19,436 bases of DNA from JAGXLC01 sp046545795. GTDB taxonomy: Bacteria; Bacteroidota; Bacteroidia; Bacteroidales; UBA12077. Where the stretch lies: contig JBKGZD010000036.1 of NCBI GenBank assembly GCA_046545795.1, positions 1 through 19,436 on the forward strand, read 5' to 3'. The position numbers were made by a program, and so were the translations under genes. Shown here in pieces: positions 7,725 through 15,477 of this stretch (its first letter is position 1; every line of letters starts with the position of its first letter). The notes below the pieces were generated by a model, which searched no databases, had not been told where the DNA came from, and saw only the letters and a program-made list of their open reading frames with translations.

Positions 7725-8591
7725 TTACGCCTTGTTCAATTTCAGGGGCACAAAATTCATCTCCAGACCCAATTCTTCTGGTTGACAACCAAAAGCAAGC
7801 CCCATTAGTTGAGTAATAAATGGAGACGGCATTGGATCATCTATGTTAAATTCCTCCCGTATTTTACCTTGCTGAGTATCCAGGTTCGTTTGACACATAG
7901 GACATGCCACTGTTATACAATCTGCTTTTCGTAAACTGGCGTCATTAAGAATTTTTCCCACCAACTTATTGGAAATATTGCCCATAGTAAGAAATAAGCT
8001 TGCTCCGCAACATTCTGTTTTATATGACCAATCAATAACCTCTGCTCCAATAGCTTTTACAATATTATCCATCGACATTGGATACTCCATTACATCAAAC
8101 ACCTGTGGTTTAGGTACCCGGGTATTCAAACACCCATAGTAACAAGCAATAAGGGAATCATTCAATGGTTCTCTGACTTTCGCTTTAATTTTCTCCAAAC
8201 CCACAATGTTCTCAAAAAAGTCAAGGACATTTCGAACCTTCACTTTTCCTTTATATTTCAAACCACTCTCCTTATTCAGCCTTTTTAGTAATTTTTTATC
8301 AGCAAAAAGTTCATATTCCGTACTGGCAAGACGGTGATAGCAGGCAGCACAGGGGACGACAAGTTCATCAATCCCCTGTTCTTCTGCCAATGCCAGATTA
8401 CGAAGATTTAGCAATTGATTTAGTTGGTGGTCAACTGATTTGACTGAGGTAGCTCCACAGCAATTCCAGTTTTGCATTATGGAATAGTCAACCTCCAGAA
8501 TATTCAGCACCTTCTCAAGACTTTTCAGATAATGACTGGAGCTTGTCTCCAAGCTACAGCCGGGATATATAGCAATTTTTTTATTCTCCAT
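7725..8591 (-). CDS. hdrB: HdrB-like subunit (two CCG domains)
   Basis: 288-residue protein with the duplicated cysteine-rich (CCG) domain of heterodisulfide reductase subunit B. First copy: Cys12, Cys44-Cys45-Gly, Cys81-x2-Cys84. Second copy: Cys154, Cys194-Cys195-Gly, Cys230-x2-Cys233. In methanogen HdrB these residues hold two non-cubane [4Fe-4S] clusters that reduce the CoM-CoB disulfide. A bacterium has no such disulfide, so here HdrB probably acts as an electron relay or acts on another partner in the MetFV-Hdr assembly. Both motifs are intact, so activity is not lost by truncation. It lies 66 bases after hdrC and 180 bases before hdrA. Its start is supported by an AGAGGAAAG sequence before the ATG. 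No signal peptide. Confidence 0.92.
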   Translation of the reverse strand: MENKKIAIYPGCSLETSSSHYLKSLEKVLNILEVDYSIMQNWNCCGATSVKSVDHQLNQLLNLRNLALAEEQGIDELVVPCAACYHRLASTEYELFADKKLLKRLNKESGLKYKGKVKVRNVLDFFENIVGLEKIKAKVREPLNDSLIACYYGCLNTRVPKPQVFDVMEYPMSMDNIVKAIGAEVIDWSYKTECCGASLFLTMGNISNKLVGKILNDASLRKADCITVACPMCQTNLDTQQGKIREEFNIDDPMPSPFITQLMGLAFGCQPEELGLEMNFVPLKLNKA

Positions 8592-8657
8592 ATTAGCTTT
8601 CCTCTATTAGCAATAATTTCAACCTCAAAGAATCTCCAATGATTTTTCCTGTTTCTT

Positions 8658-9182
8658 TTATTTTGTTTTCGATAAAATTTTTCTAATCCAATTTTTAAAA
8701 CCTCTAACCGATTTGGGAGGTAAAAATTTCAATTTATTTTTCAGTAACATTTGAGGCGCCAGAAGAACGTTTTTAAAAGGCTTCCGGAGTCTTAAATTAT
8801 ATTCACCCATAATTCTAAGCTCGTGTGCCTTTCCCCTTCTCAAAACATCTTCAGCAAAGGTTTTGTGAAACTTATATACTTCAGGGCGTTTTGACTCAAT
8901 ACCTTTCTCAATAGCCATGTTTTTAAGATCATTCATAACACCGGTTATATCAATATCATTCGGACATTTCACAGCACATGCATAGCAACTTGCGCATATC
9001 CAGATGGTTTCCGAATGCAATACCCGTTCTTCTAATCCAAGACTTGCCAGGTGTATGACCTGGTGTGGAAATATATCAAGTTCACCACCAATCGGGCATC
9101 CGGCGGAACATTTAGCACACTGATAACACAGTGAAGTATTTCCATATTTTGTAGTTTCTTTTTTCAATACCGTCGGCTCCAT
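8658..9182 (-). CDS. hdrC: HdrC-like di-[4Fe-4S] ferredoxin subunit
   Basis: 174-residue heterodisulfide-reductase subunit C homologue. Two classical CxxCxxCxxxCP sites are visible: Cys19/22/25/29 and Cys63/66/69/73. The remainder is the usual helical region including the LRRGKAHELRIM-type segment and a very basic C-terminus. HdrC passes electrons between HdrA and HdrB; it forms the HdrCB pair with the next gene, in the same order as the cluster in Moorella. There are no transmembrane segments, so it is the soluble HdrC type and not a membrane HdrE-linked form. It follows the classical metF by 76 bases. Confidence 0.92.
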   Translation of the reverse strand: MEPTVLKKETTKYGNTSLCYQCAKCSAGCPIGGELDIFPHQVIHLASLGLEERVLHSETIWICASCYACAVKCPNDIDITGVMNDLKNMAIEKGIESKRPEVYKFHKTFAEDVLRRGKAHELRIMGEYNLRLRKPFKNVLLAPQMLLKNKLKFLPPKSVRGFKNWIRKILSKTK

Positions 9183-9258
9183 ATATTATTGTTTTTTATA
9201 TTCTCAGTTAAATCAATCATCTTCTGCCAATCTTTAAAAGGCCAATATAGAACATTGA

Positions 9259-10185
9259 TTATCCTCTATTTGGCAGATGAGGCGTTTTACTTTTCTCAAA
9301 ACGGTTTCTTACCTCCTTAAAGTCTTCGGATAAAGAATCGTAAAGGTCAATAGCCGCCCTGGATTTATTCAGGGTATAAAAATGCATTCCCGGAGCGCCA
9401 TTTTCTAATAAATCAGTAGCTTGTTCAATAGCAAGCTCAAGGCCAATTTTATATATTTCATCTGGCTTATCCTGATAGGGTTCCATTCTTTTCTGTATAT
9501 TCTCCGGAATTTTAGCTCCTGATATCTGGGCAAACTTTTTTATGTTTTTATAATTTGTAATTGGAATAATACCAGGAATAATGCGGCATCTGATACCCTT
9601 TTTCTCAGCCTGGTTCACAAAATCCCAATAATATTGATTATCAAAAAACATTTGAGTGATAAGGAACTCCGCCCCTGCATCTACTTTCATTCTCAAGCTT
9701 ATGAGATCTTCCTCCATTGACCTGGCTTCTACATGTTTTTCAGGGTAAGCTCCGGCACCAATGCAAAAATCATATTTATGCCTGACAAAACGTATCAGGT
9801 CGCTGGCATAATTAAACCCGTCGGGGTTTTTCGGAAATTCTTTTGCACCCTTCGGAGGGTCACCTCTGAGTAACATAACGTTTTCGATACCCATATCCTT
9901 GAGAATCCGCATGTCATAGGCAATTTTCTCCTTTGTTGCCCCCACACAAGTATAATGTGCCATACAAACGAATCCAAGGTCATTGTGAAATAAGTCTACC
10001 AGGTCAAAAGTGTTTTCCTGGGTAGATCCTCCAGCGCCATAGGTTACCGTAACAAATGAAGGGTCTAATTTTATCAGTTGCCCTGCATTAATTCCAAACT
10101 TCACAGCAGTATGGTAATCTTTTGGAGGAAAAAACTCAAAAGAAAACGTTCTCTTCTGCTTTTCAAAAATCTCTTTAATCTTCAT
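9259..10185 (-). CDS. metF: Classical 5,10-methylenetetrahydrofolate reductase (E. coli type)
   Basis: 308 residues, close to the usual length for bacterial NAD(P)H-dependent MetF. Motifs match the classical family: FSFEFFPPK with catalytic Glu17, VTVTYGAGGS, LLRGDPP with flavin-contacting Asp109, the TQMFFDN strand and RIIPGIIPITNY. It makes methyl-THF for MetH, whose gene lies 35 bases upstream in the same direction, so the two form a methionine-synthesis pair. It is clearly a different subfamily from the MTHFR at 777-1748. The cluster therefore encodes two versions of the same reaction. One may serve methionine synthesis with its own NAD(P)H, the other the Hdr-linked route. Intact, cytoplasmic. 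Confidence 0.95.
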   Translation of the reverse strand: MKIKEIFEKQKRTFSFEFFPPKDYHTAVKFGINAGQLIKLDPSFVTVTYGAGGSTQENTFDLVDLFHNDLGFVCMAHYTCVGATKEKIAYDMRILKDMGIENVMLLRGDPPKGAKEFPKNPDGFNYASDLIRFVRHKYDFCIGAGAYPEKHVEARSMEEDLISLRMKVDAGAEFLITQMFFDNQYYWDFVNQAEKKGIRCRIIPGIIPITNYKNIKKFAQISGAKIPENIQKRMEPYQDKPDEIYKIGLELAIEQATDLLENGAPGMHFYTLNKSRAAIDLYDSLSEDFKEVRNRFEKSKTPHLPNRG

Positions 10186-10220
10186 GACTCAAAACATATT
10201 TTAATTTTTTCAATAATTTA

Positions 10221-13200
10221 CTATTTATCATAATCCAGCACAGAATACAGCCATTGTTCAGCTTCATCCACATCCATTTTAGCTCTCCTGGCATAATCAC
10301 GTATTTGGTCTTTCCCTATCTTACCAATACCGAAATATTTTGACGCATTATGAGCAATATAAAATCCAGACACAGAGCTGGCCGGCTTCATAGCAAAACT
10401 TTCTGTCAGTGTAATGCCCACTTTATTCTCAACATCCATCAATTCGAAAAGGTGTTTTTTAAGAGAATGATCCGGACATGCGGGGTATCCGGGTGCCGGT
10501 CTAATCCCCTGGTATTTTTCCTTAATTAATTCTTCTTTAGATAAATCTTCGTGAGGTTCATATCCCCAGTATTTTTTTCGCACCCACTCGTGCAGCACTT
10601 CTGCAAAAGCTTCCACAAGCCTGTCAGCTATAAGTCTAAACATGATGCTGTTATAGCTATCGCCTTTTTTCTTAAACCGCTGAACATGTTCATCAGTTCC
10701 CAAACCTGTTGTTACAGCAAAACCTCCAAAATAATCTTTAATACCGGAATCCACAGGAGCAATAAAATCACTAAGAGAAAGCGCATAACCATTTTGATCA
10801 TGCAAACGCTGCTGTCGCAACATTGGTATCCGCTTAATAATCTTCTCTCTTTTATTGCTTTTGAAAACAATAATATCATCACCATCCGAATTTGCCGGGA
10901 ATAATCCGATTATTCCTTTAGGACGAATTAATTTTTCTTCAATGATCTCCCCCAACATGTCCTGTGCTTCATTGAAAACCCGCTTTGCTTCACTTCCCAC
11001 TTTTTCTTTTTCAAAAATTTTAGGGAATACTCCCTTAAGACCCCATCCATGGAAAAAGGGAGTCCAGTCAATATATTTTCGTAAAAGACTCAGATCAAAA
11101 TCGTCAAAAGTTTTCGTACCCAACATTTTAGGTTTAACGGGTTGCTGTGACTTGTAATCATATTTATATCTCTTCCTCCGTGCATCTCTGAAAGTAACCG
11201 CTTTTCTGTCAGCTTTCCTTTTTCTGTATGTATCTCTTAATTTTTGTTGCTCATTCTTAACCTCAGTAATAAAACTTTCAGCTTCTGTACTCAGAAGTTT
11301 ATTGGTTATCTCAATACTTTTAGAAGCATCAGGGATGTGCGCAACCAGGCCCGAGTAAACCGGCGCTAAGTTAAGAGCTGTGTGCAAACCTGAAGTTGTA
11401 GCGCCTCCCACTAAAACCGGGATTGAAATATTTTTTTTCTCCAGTTCCCTTATTAATCGCTCCATGTGATCCAGGGAAGGAGCAATAAGACCGCTTAGTC
11501 CGATAAAATCTGGTTTCTCTTTTTCAACAGTTTCAATAATTAATTCCCTGGGAACCATTACTCCAAGATCTACTACTTCAAAATTGTTTGATTGCAATAT
11601 CAGGGATAGAATATTTTTTCCAATATCATGCACATCGCCTTCTACGGTGGCAAGTACAATCTTCCTCCGGCTAAATTGCTCTGAAACTTCCTGTTTTTCT
11701 TCCTCCAGATGAGGCATAATTACTTCAACAGCTTCATTCATTACCCTGGCGCTTTTTATCACCTGTGGCAAATAAGTCGTCCCTTTACCAAATGACTCTC
11801 CAATCGCATTTATTCCTTTCATTAAGGGTCCTTCAATAATATCCAGTGCACTATCTTTTTCTTTTAAAGCCTCTTTTACATCATTTTCCAGGTAACTGCT
11901 ATTTCCATTTTCCACAGCGTAGGCAATTCGTTTGTCAACAGGTAATTTTCTCCACTTGGATACCGAAAGAGTCTTTTTACCTTTCCTGCTATACTGTGTA
12001 GCTACTTCAAGAAGTCTTTCAGCTGCATCTTTTCTCAGGTAAAAAATCAGATCCTCAATATATCTTTTCAACTTGTCGGGTATATCTGAATATTGAATTC
12101 CTTTCTCAGGATTAATAATGGCGAAATCCAGGCCAGCCTCAATGCAATGATGTAAAAACACAGAGTTAATAGCCTGCCTAAGATAATCATTCCCCCTGAA
12201 AGCAAAGGATACATTTGTAATTCCGGCATTTACCTTGCAAAAAGGAAGATTTTGTTTAATCCACTGAACAGCCCTGATAAAATCTTTTGCAAAATGATTA
12301 TGTTCCTTAATTCCTGTACCAACAGAAAGCACGTTTGGATCAAAAATTAAATTTTCAGGAGGAAAACTAAGTTCTTCCGTCCATATTTTGTAAGCACGGG
12401 AACAAATCTCAATTTTACGTTCAAAAGTATCAGCCTGCCCCTTCTCATCAAATGCCATGACTATTACAGCAGCGCCTAATTTATGTATCTTTTCCGCCTG
12501 TTCTTTAAATTTCCCGGGGCCATCTTTCAGGCTTACAGAATTCACTATTGCCTTCCCCTGCAACAATTTAAGAGACGATTCCAATACTTCGAAATGAGAG
12601 GAGTCAAGCATGAAAGGAACACTTGCTACATCAGGTTCTGCAGAAAGTAGTTTCAGAAAATGAGGAAAAACAGATTGAGTATCAATCATACTCTCATCCA
12701 TACTAATATTAAGCAGGTCAGCCCCAGCCTCTACTTGTTTTTTCGCTATTTGAACAGCCTTGTCATATTGTTCTTCCCTTATGTATTTCAGGAAAGTTTC
12801 TGAGCCGGTGACTGTTGTCCGTTCACCAACTTTTATCAATCTTGTAGCCTCCTTTATACCTAAGGATTGTAAACCGCTTAAACGCGTAGTCCGGCTTCGG
12901 GGTAAAATTACCCGTGGATTATACTTCACGGATATTCTGCTTATCGCTTTCACATGCTCGGGTGTAGTACCGCAGCATCCACCAATAATATTGACAAGCC
13001 CGTTGCCAAGGAATTGTTCGAGTTCCCTGGCCATTTCAATAGCGCTTTGCTCATATTCCCCTTTTTCATTTGGCAACCCGGCATTGGGGTGAGCGCTGAC
13101 ATTGACAGTTGATTTAACAGCCAATCTTTCCAGGTAAGGTAACATTTTATCCGAACCAAAAGAACAATTCAGTCCAATAGAAAATAAACCAAAAGGCTCC

Positions 13201-13880
13201 AGCGAATTAAAAAATGCCTCGACAGTCTGGCCGGATAAAATTCGTCCGCTATCATCAATGGTTCCTGAAACCATAACAGGTACTGTCCTATCCAAATCTT
13301 TCCTGATAAGATTTATTGCATATAGAGCAGCCTTTGCATTTAAGGTATCAAAAACCGTTTCTACAAGAAGAAGATCAACACCTCCATCCAGTAGTCCCTG
13401 AGCTTGTTCCTTATATGCCTCCACCAATTCATGAAAGGTGATTTCTCGCGAGGCTGGTTGGTTGATATCAGGGGATATAGAAGCTGATTTTTTGGTAGGT
13501 CCCATTGTACCGGCAACAAAAACGGAACGGGAGGAGTCTGAAAATTCTTGTGCTGCTTTTTTGGCTATTTGCGCAGCAGAGTGGTTTATTTGATATACAT
13601 ATTGTTCAAGATGGTATTCCTGTAATCCAAATTTATTTGCATTGAAACTATTTGTTGTGATAATATCTGCTCCTGACTTAAGGTACTCATCGTGAATTTG
13701 CTGAACAATGGCGGGCTGTGTAAGACAGAGCAGGTCTTTTATTCCTGTCAGGTCAACCGAATAATCCTGGAACATATTCCCCTTAAATTCAGCATCAGTT
13801 AAATTTTTCTGCTGAAGAAGAGTTCCCATTGCTCCATCCAGGACTAAAACTTTCTCATTAACAAGACCTTTAATATCCAT
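10221..13880 (-). CDS. metH: Cobalamin-dependent methionine synthase
   Basis: 1219 residues, full length for MetH (E. coli 1227). It transfers the methyl group of methyl-THF through cob(I)alamin to homocysteine. Domains in order: homocysteine-binding barrel (about 1-325) with zinc ligands Cys239, Cys302 and Cys303 (GGCCGTTPEH); pterin-binding barrel (about 335-620; FDPNVLSVGTG, NAGITNVSFAFRG); B12 cap and B12-binding domains with GDVHDIGKN, where His751 is the lower cobalt ligand, and SGL at 796-798; reactivation domain (about 905-1219) with RPAPGYPACPDHS and ESFAMKP for S-adenosylmethionine binding. No domain is missing. First gene of the reverse-strand cluster, with a promoter at 14113-14144 and a purine-rich Shine-Dalgarno region directly before the ATG. 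Confidence 0.97.
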   Translation of the reverse strand: MDIKGLVNEKVLVLDGAMGTLLQQKNLTDAEFKGNMFQDYSVDLTGIKDLLCLTQPAIVQQIHDEYLKSGADIITTNSFNANKFGLQEYHLEQYVYQINHSAAQIAKKAAQEFSDSSRSVFVAGTMGPTKKSASISPDINQPASREITFHELVEAYKEQAQGLLDGGVDLLLVETVFDTLNAKAALYAINLIRKDLDRTVPVMVSGTIDDSGRILSGQTVEAFFNSLEPFGLFSIGLNCSFGSDKMLPYLERLAVKSTVNVSAHPNAGLPNEKGEYEQSAIEMARELEQFLGNGLVNIIGGCCGTTPEHVKAISRISVKYNPRVILPRSRTTRLSGLQSLGIKEATRLIKVGERTTVTGSETFLKYIREEQYDKAVQIAKKQVEAGADLLNISMDESMIDTQSVFPHFLKLLSAEPDVASVPFMLDSSHFEVLESSLKLLQGKAIVNSVSLKDGPGKFKEQAEKIHKLGAAVIVMAFDEKGQADTFERKIEICSRAYKIWTEELSFPPENLIFDPNVLSVGTGIKEHNHFAKDFIRAVQWIKQNLPFCKVNAGITNVSFAFRGNDYLRQAINSVFLHHCIEAGLDFAIINPEKGIQYSDIPDKLKRYIEDLIFYLRKDAAERLLEVATQYSRKGKKTLSVSKWRKLPVDKRIAYAVENGNSSYLENDVKEALKEKDSALDIIEGPLMKGINAIGESFGKGTTYLPQVIKSARVMNEAVEVIMPHLEEEKQEVSEQFSRRKIVLATVEGDVHDIGKNILSLILQSNNFEVVDLGVMVPRELIIETVEKEKPDFIGLSGLIAPSLDHMERLIRELEKKNISIPVLVGGATTSGLHTALNLAPVYSGLVAHIPDASKSIEITNKLLSTEAESFITEVKNEQQKLRDTYRKRKADRKAVTFRDARRKRYKYDYKSQQPVKPKMLGTKTFDDFDLSLLRKYIDWTPFFHGWGLKGVFPKIFEKEKVGSEAKRVFNEAQDMLGEIIEEKLIRPKGIIGLFPANSDGDDIIVFKSNKREKIIKRIPMLRQQRLHDQNGYALSLSDFIAPVDSGIKDYFGGFAVTTGLGTDEHVQRFKKKGDSYNSIMFRLIADRLVEAFAEVLHEWVRKKYWGYEPHEDLSKEELIKEKYQGIRPAPGYPACPDHSLKKHLFELMDVENKVGITLTESFAMKPASSVSGFYIAHNASKYFGIGKIGKDQIRDYARRAKMDVDEAEQWLYSVLDYDK

Positions 13881-13895
13881 TTCCTTCTCCTCTCC
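13881..13895 (-). promoter_or_regulatory. Strong purine-rich ribosome binding region of metH
   Basis: On the reverse strand GGAGAGGAGAAGGAA abuts the metH ATG at 13880. It is a much stronger Shine-Dalgarno-like stretch than those of most other genes here, many of which have only A-rich leaders, and it fixes the metH start. Confidence 0.6.
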
Positions 13896-14112
13896 AAATT
13901 ACACACACACTTAAATCTGCAGAATTAATAATTCCTATAAGAAATATTTCATACAATAACAGGATTGAACTGCTGATTATATTATCTACAGTGTGGTTAG
14001 TAAATTTTTGTATCTAAGAATTTTGATTGCATCCTTTTAGTGAATTTTCCCAAAAGCCCATAAAATCACCGTTTTATTAACAAGATTTTGAGTGCTATAA
14101 ATCATTTCTGTG
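13896..14112 (-). promoter_or_regulatory. Long AT-rich metH leader (5' untranslated region)
   Basis: The predicted metH promoter lies well upstream, leaving a leader of about 225 bases. It is AT-rich, with a (GT)5 run (13901-13910, reverse strand). I do not recognise the conserved core of a SAM, SAH, cobalamin, THF or TPP riboswitch and see no strong terminator hairpin. Length alone suggests possible post-transcriptional control. Confidence 0.35.
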
Positions 14113-14144
14113 CAAACATAAACATAATAGACTAAAATATCAAA
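14113..14144 (-). promoter_or_regulatory. Bacteroidota-type promoter for the metH cluster
   Basis: On the reverse strand, TTTG (14144-14141), 20 bases, then TATGTTTG (14120-14113) matches the -33 TTTG / -7 TAnnTTTG consensus without mismatch. Initiation is expected near 14106. It could drive the whole cluster down to 777; no equally good match was found inside the cluster. Confidence 0.6.
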
Positions 14145-14346
14145 AATATGTAATAGATATTAAGTAATTAGAATTCTATACTTTATATCAATAAGAAAAT
14201 CAAACAAAAAACAAATTAAGATTTTTTTTCTTCTGTACAAAATAATTTATCAAAATGTATTTAAAAAAATGCCAATTTTGTTTCTAAACCCAAAGAATTC
14301 ATGAATTATTTCTCTCTCTTATAGCTACTAAGATTCACTATTTTTT
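14145..14346. other. Very AT-rich divergent intergenic spacer
   Basis: About 200 bases of A/T-rich DNA with several homopolymer runs and no gene. It lies between the metH promoter and the structured block to its right. I see no further recognisable feature in it. Confidence 0.5.
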
Positions 14347-14580
14347 TTACTTATGTTCATCAAAGGAGGCTAAAAAGAACCAAAACAAGATTTTCATCAA
14401 CTTCACCCTTTAGGTTTTCTCCCGCCCAAAACCCGCTAAAGCTGGCTATGCTTGAGGTGGGTGGATAAACCGTCACACCATGCTGAAGCATGGCGCTTAT
14501 CTCATGGTTTGAATCCACATCTGATGATATTTGCATGAGAATAGCACCCGGAGCCCTTGCGGTGCAGGCTCTGAATTCAA
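14347..14580. other. Compact GC-richer block with nested inverted repeats (possible dispersed element or structured RNA)
   Basis: The block contrasts with its AT-rich flanks. The core is a long stem: GTGGATAAACC (14461-14471) pairs with GGTTT (14506-14510) and ATCCAC (14513-14518), 11 pairs with a two-base bulge. It encloses a perfect CCATGC-TGAA-GCATGG hairpin (14478-14493). To its left, CCCGC (14432-14436) can pair with GTGGG (14457-14461), with AAGC/GCTT inside. To its right, GAGCC (14551-14555) pairs with GGCTC (14567-14571), extended by TGC/GCA. CTCATG (14501-14506) and CATGAG (14534-14539) offer an alternative fold. On the reverse strand one frame stays open through the block to a TGA at 14360-14362; its only early ATG (14536) gives 58 residues, with no recognisable family. 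Possibilities are the end of an IS200/IS605-like element, a dispersed intergenic repeat, or a non-coding RNA. None is proven. Confidence 0.45.
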
Positions 14581-14618
14581 TTCATAATTATAAAAATTAT
14601 AAATAAGGCAGGTAAATA

Positions 14619-14649
14619 TTGTTCACTTCTTTTTTTTACGTTAATTTTG
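14619..14649 (+). promoter_or_regulatory. Bacteroidota-type promoter for the C40 peptidase-NUDIX operon
   Basis: TTG (14619-14621), 20 bases, then TAATTTTG (14642-14649) matches the -33/-7 consensus. Initiation is expected near 14655. The TTG at 14647 lies inside the -7 element, so it cannot be the translation start of the following gene. Confidence 0.6.
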
Positions 14650-14682
14650 AGAATAGTAGGGAAAAATAATTATTATTTTCAT

Positions 14683-15474
14683 ATGGAACATGCAATTGTG
14701 AAAGACCCACTAATCCCCATAAGATTTGCTCCATCAGACAGGAGTGAGATGACAGATCAAATACTTTTTGGAGAATTTTTTCAGATATTCGATGAACAAG
14801 GTGATTGGTGCTTTATAAAAAACAAGCTTAATAATTATACAGGCTGGATCAATAAAAAGCATCGTTATACTTCAGTCTCAGATGATGAATACAGAAACAG
14901 GGAAAATTTAACAAAAATAACCTCAAAGCCCTTGACAATAATAGAAGATGAAAATTGCTCAAATACTTTAACCATCCCGGGAGGAAGTATGTTGCCAAAC
15001 TACAGGGAAGAAAACAAAAGTTTTCACCTGGGTGATGAAAAGTATATTATCCACACTTTTACCTCAGGTGAAAAAGAGGACAGTAAAGAACAAAAAATTC
15101 TCTCGTGTGCAAAACAATACCTGAATGCTCCATATTTGTGGGGAGGCAAAACACTTTTAGGAATGGATTGCTCAGGCTTTGTACAAGTCATTTTCAGAAT
15201 GGCCGGAATTAATATTCCCCGGGATAGTTCGGAGCAGGTAAAATATGGAGAAGGTGTTGGATTTATTGACCAGGCAAAGCCTGGTGATGTAGCATTTTTT
15301 GATAATGAGGAAGGCAACATAATACACACCGGAATATTACTAAACAAACAGGAAATTATACATGCATCCGGAAGAGTCCGGATAGATTTAATTGATCACC
15401 AGGGAATTTATAACAAAGAAACCCATCAATATTCGCACAAACTGAGAATTATCAAGCAATTTGTAACGCGATAA
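14683..15474 (+). CDS. Cytoplasmic NlpC/P60 (C40) peptidase with SH3-like domains, YkfC / dipeptidyl-peptidase VI type
   Basis: 263 residues from the ATG at 14683. The frame is open further back to a TTG at 14647, but that codon sits in the predicted -7 box. The first two thirds look like tandem bacterial SH3 domains (for example PIRFAPSDRSEMTDQILFGE and the GDWCFIK..GWINKK segment). The last third is an NlpC/P60 domain: Cys163 in GMDCSGF, His215 in IIHTGILL and a third polar residue His227 in IIHASGRVRID, the expected catalytic set. Relatives cleave the gamma-D-Glu-diamino-acid bond of peptidoglycan peptides. There is no signal peptide or membrane segment, so it probably works in the cytoplasm in muropeptide recycling. 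The next gene starts three bases after its stop. The substrate is inferred from family. Confidence 0.88.
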   Translation: MEHAIVKDPLIPIRFAPSDRSEMTDQILFGEFFQIFDEQGDWCFIKNKLNNYTGWINKKHRYTSVSDDEYRNRENLTKITSKPLTIIEDENCSNTLTIPGGSMLPNYREENKSFHLGDEKYIIHTFTSGEKEDSKEQKILSCAKQYLNAPYLWGGKTLLGMDCSGFVQVIFRMAGINIPRDSSEQVKYGEGVGFIDQAKPGDVAFFDNEEGNIIHTGILLNKQEIIHASGRVRIDLIDHQGIYNKETHQYSHKLRIIKQFVTR

Positions 15475-15477
15475 TGT

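Noticed and set aside
777..13880. Evidence for a full acetogenesis pathway
   Set aside because: Only the methylene-THF reductase step and methionine synthase are encoded here; no CODH/ACS, formate dehydrogenase or formyl-THF synthetase gene is present in the window.
13881..14112. SAM or cobalamin riboswitch ahead of metH
   Set aside because: Looked for conserved cores and the usual stem pattern on the reverse strand; none could be recognised.
14347..14397. 16-residue reverse-strand open frame (MKILFWFF...)
   Set aside because: Too short, and it overlaps the block in a different frame; no evidence of translation.
14503..14518. tRNA-like T-loop sequence GGTTTGAATCC
   Set aside because: The flanking bases do not form a proper five-pair T stem, the usual C56 is T, and no acceptor or anticodon arm can be fitted. 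The bases are better explained by the long stem 14461-14518.
14360..14536. 58-residue reverse-strand open frame through the structured block
   Set aside because: No recognisable family, no ribosome site, and the open frame may simply reflect the base composition of a repeat; kept as part of the block's description rather than as a gene.
14647..14682. Upstream TTG start for the C40 peptidase
   Set aside because: The codon lies within the predicted -7 promoter element, and the residues added (RIVGKNNYYFH) do not resemble the family's N-terminus.
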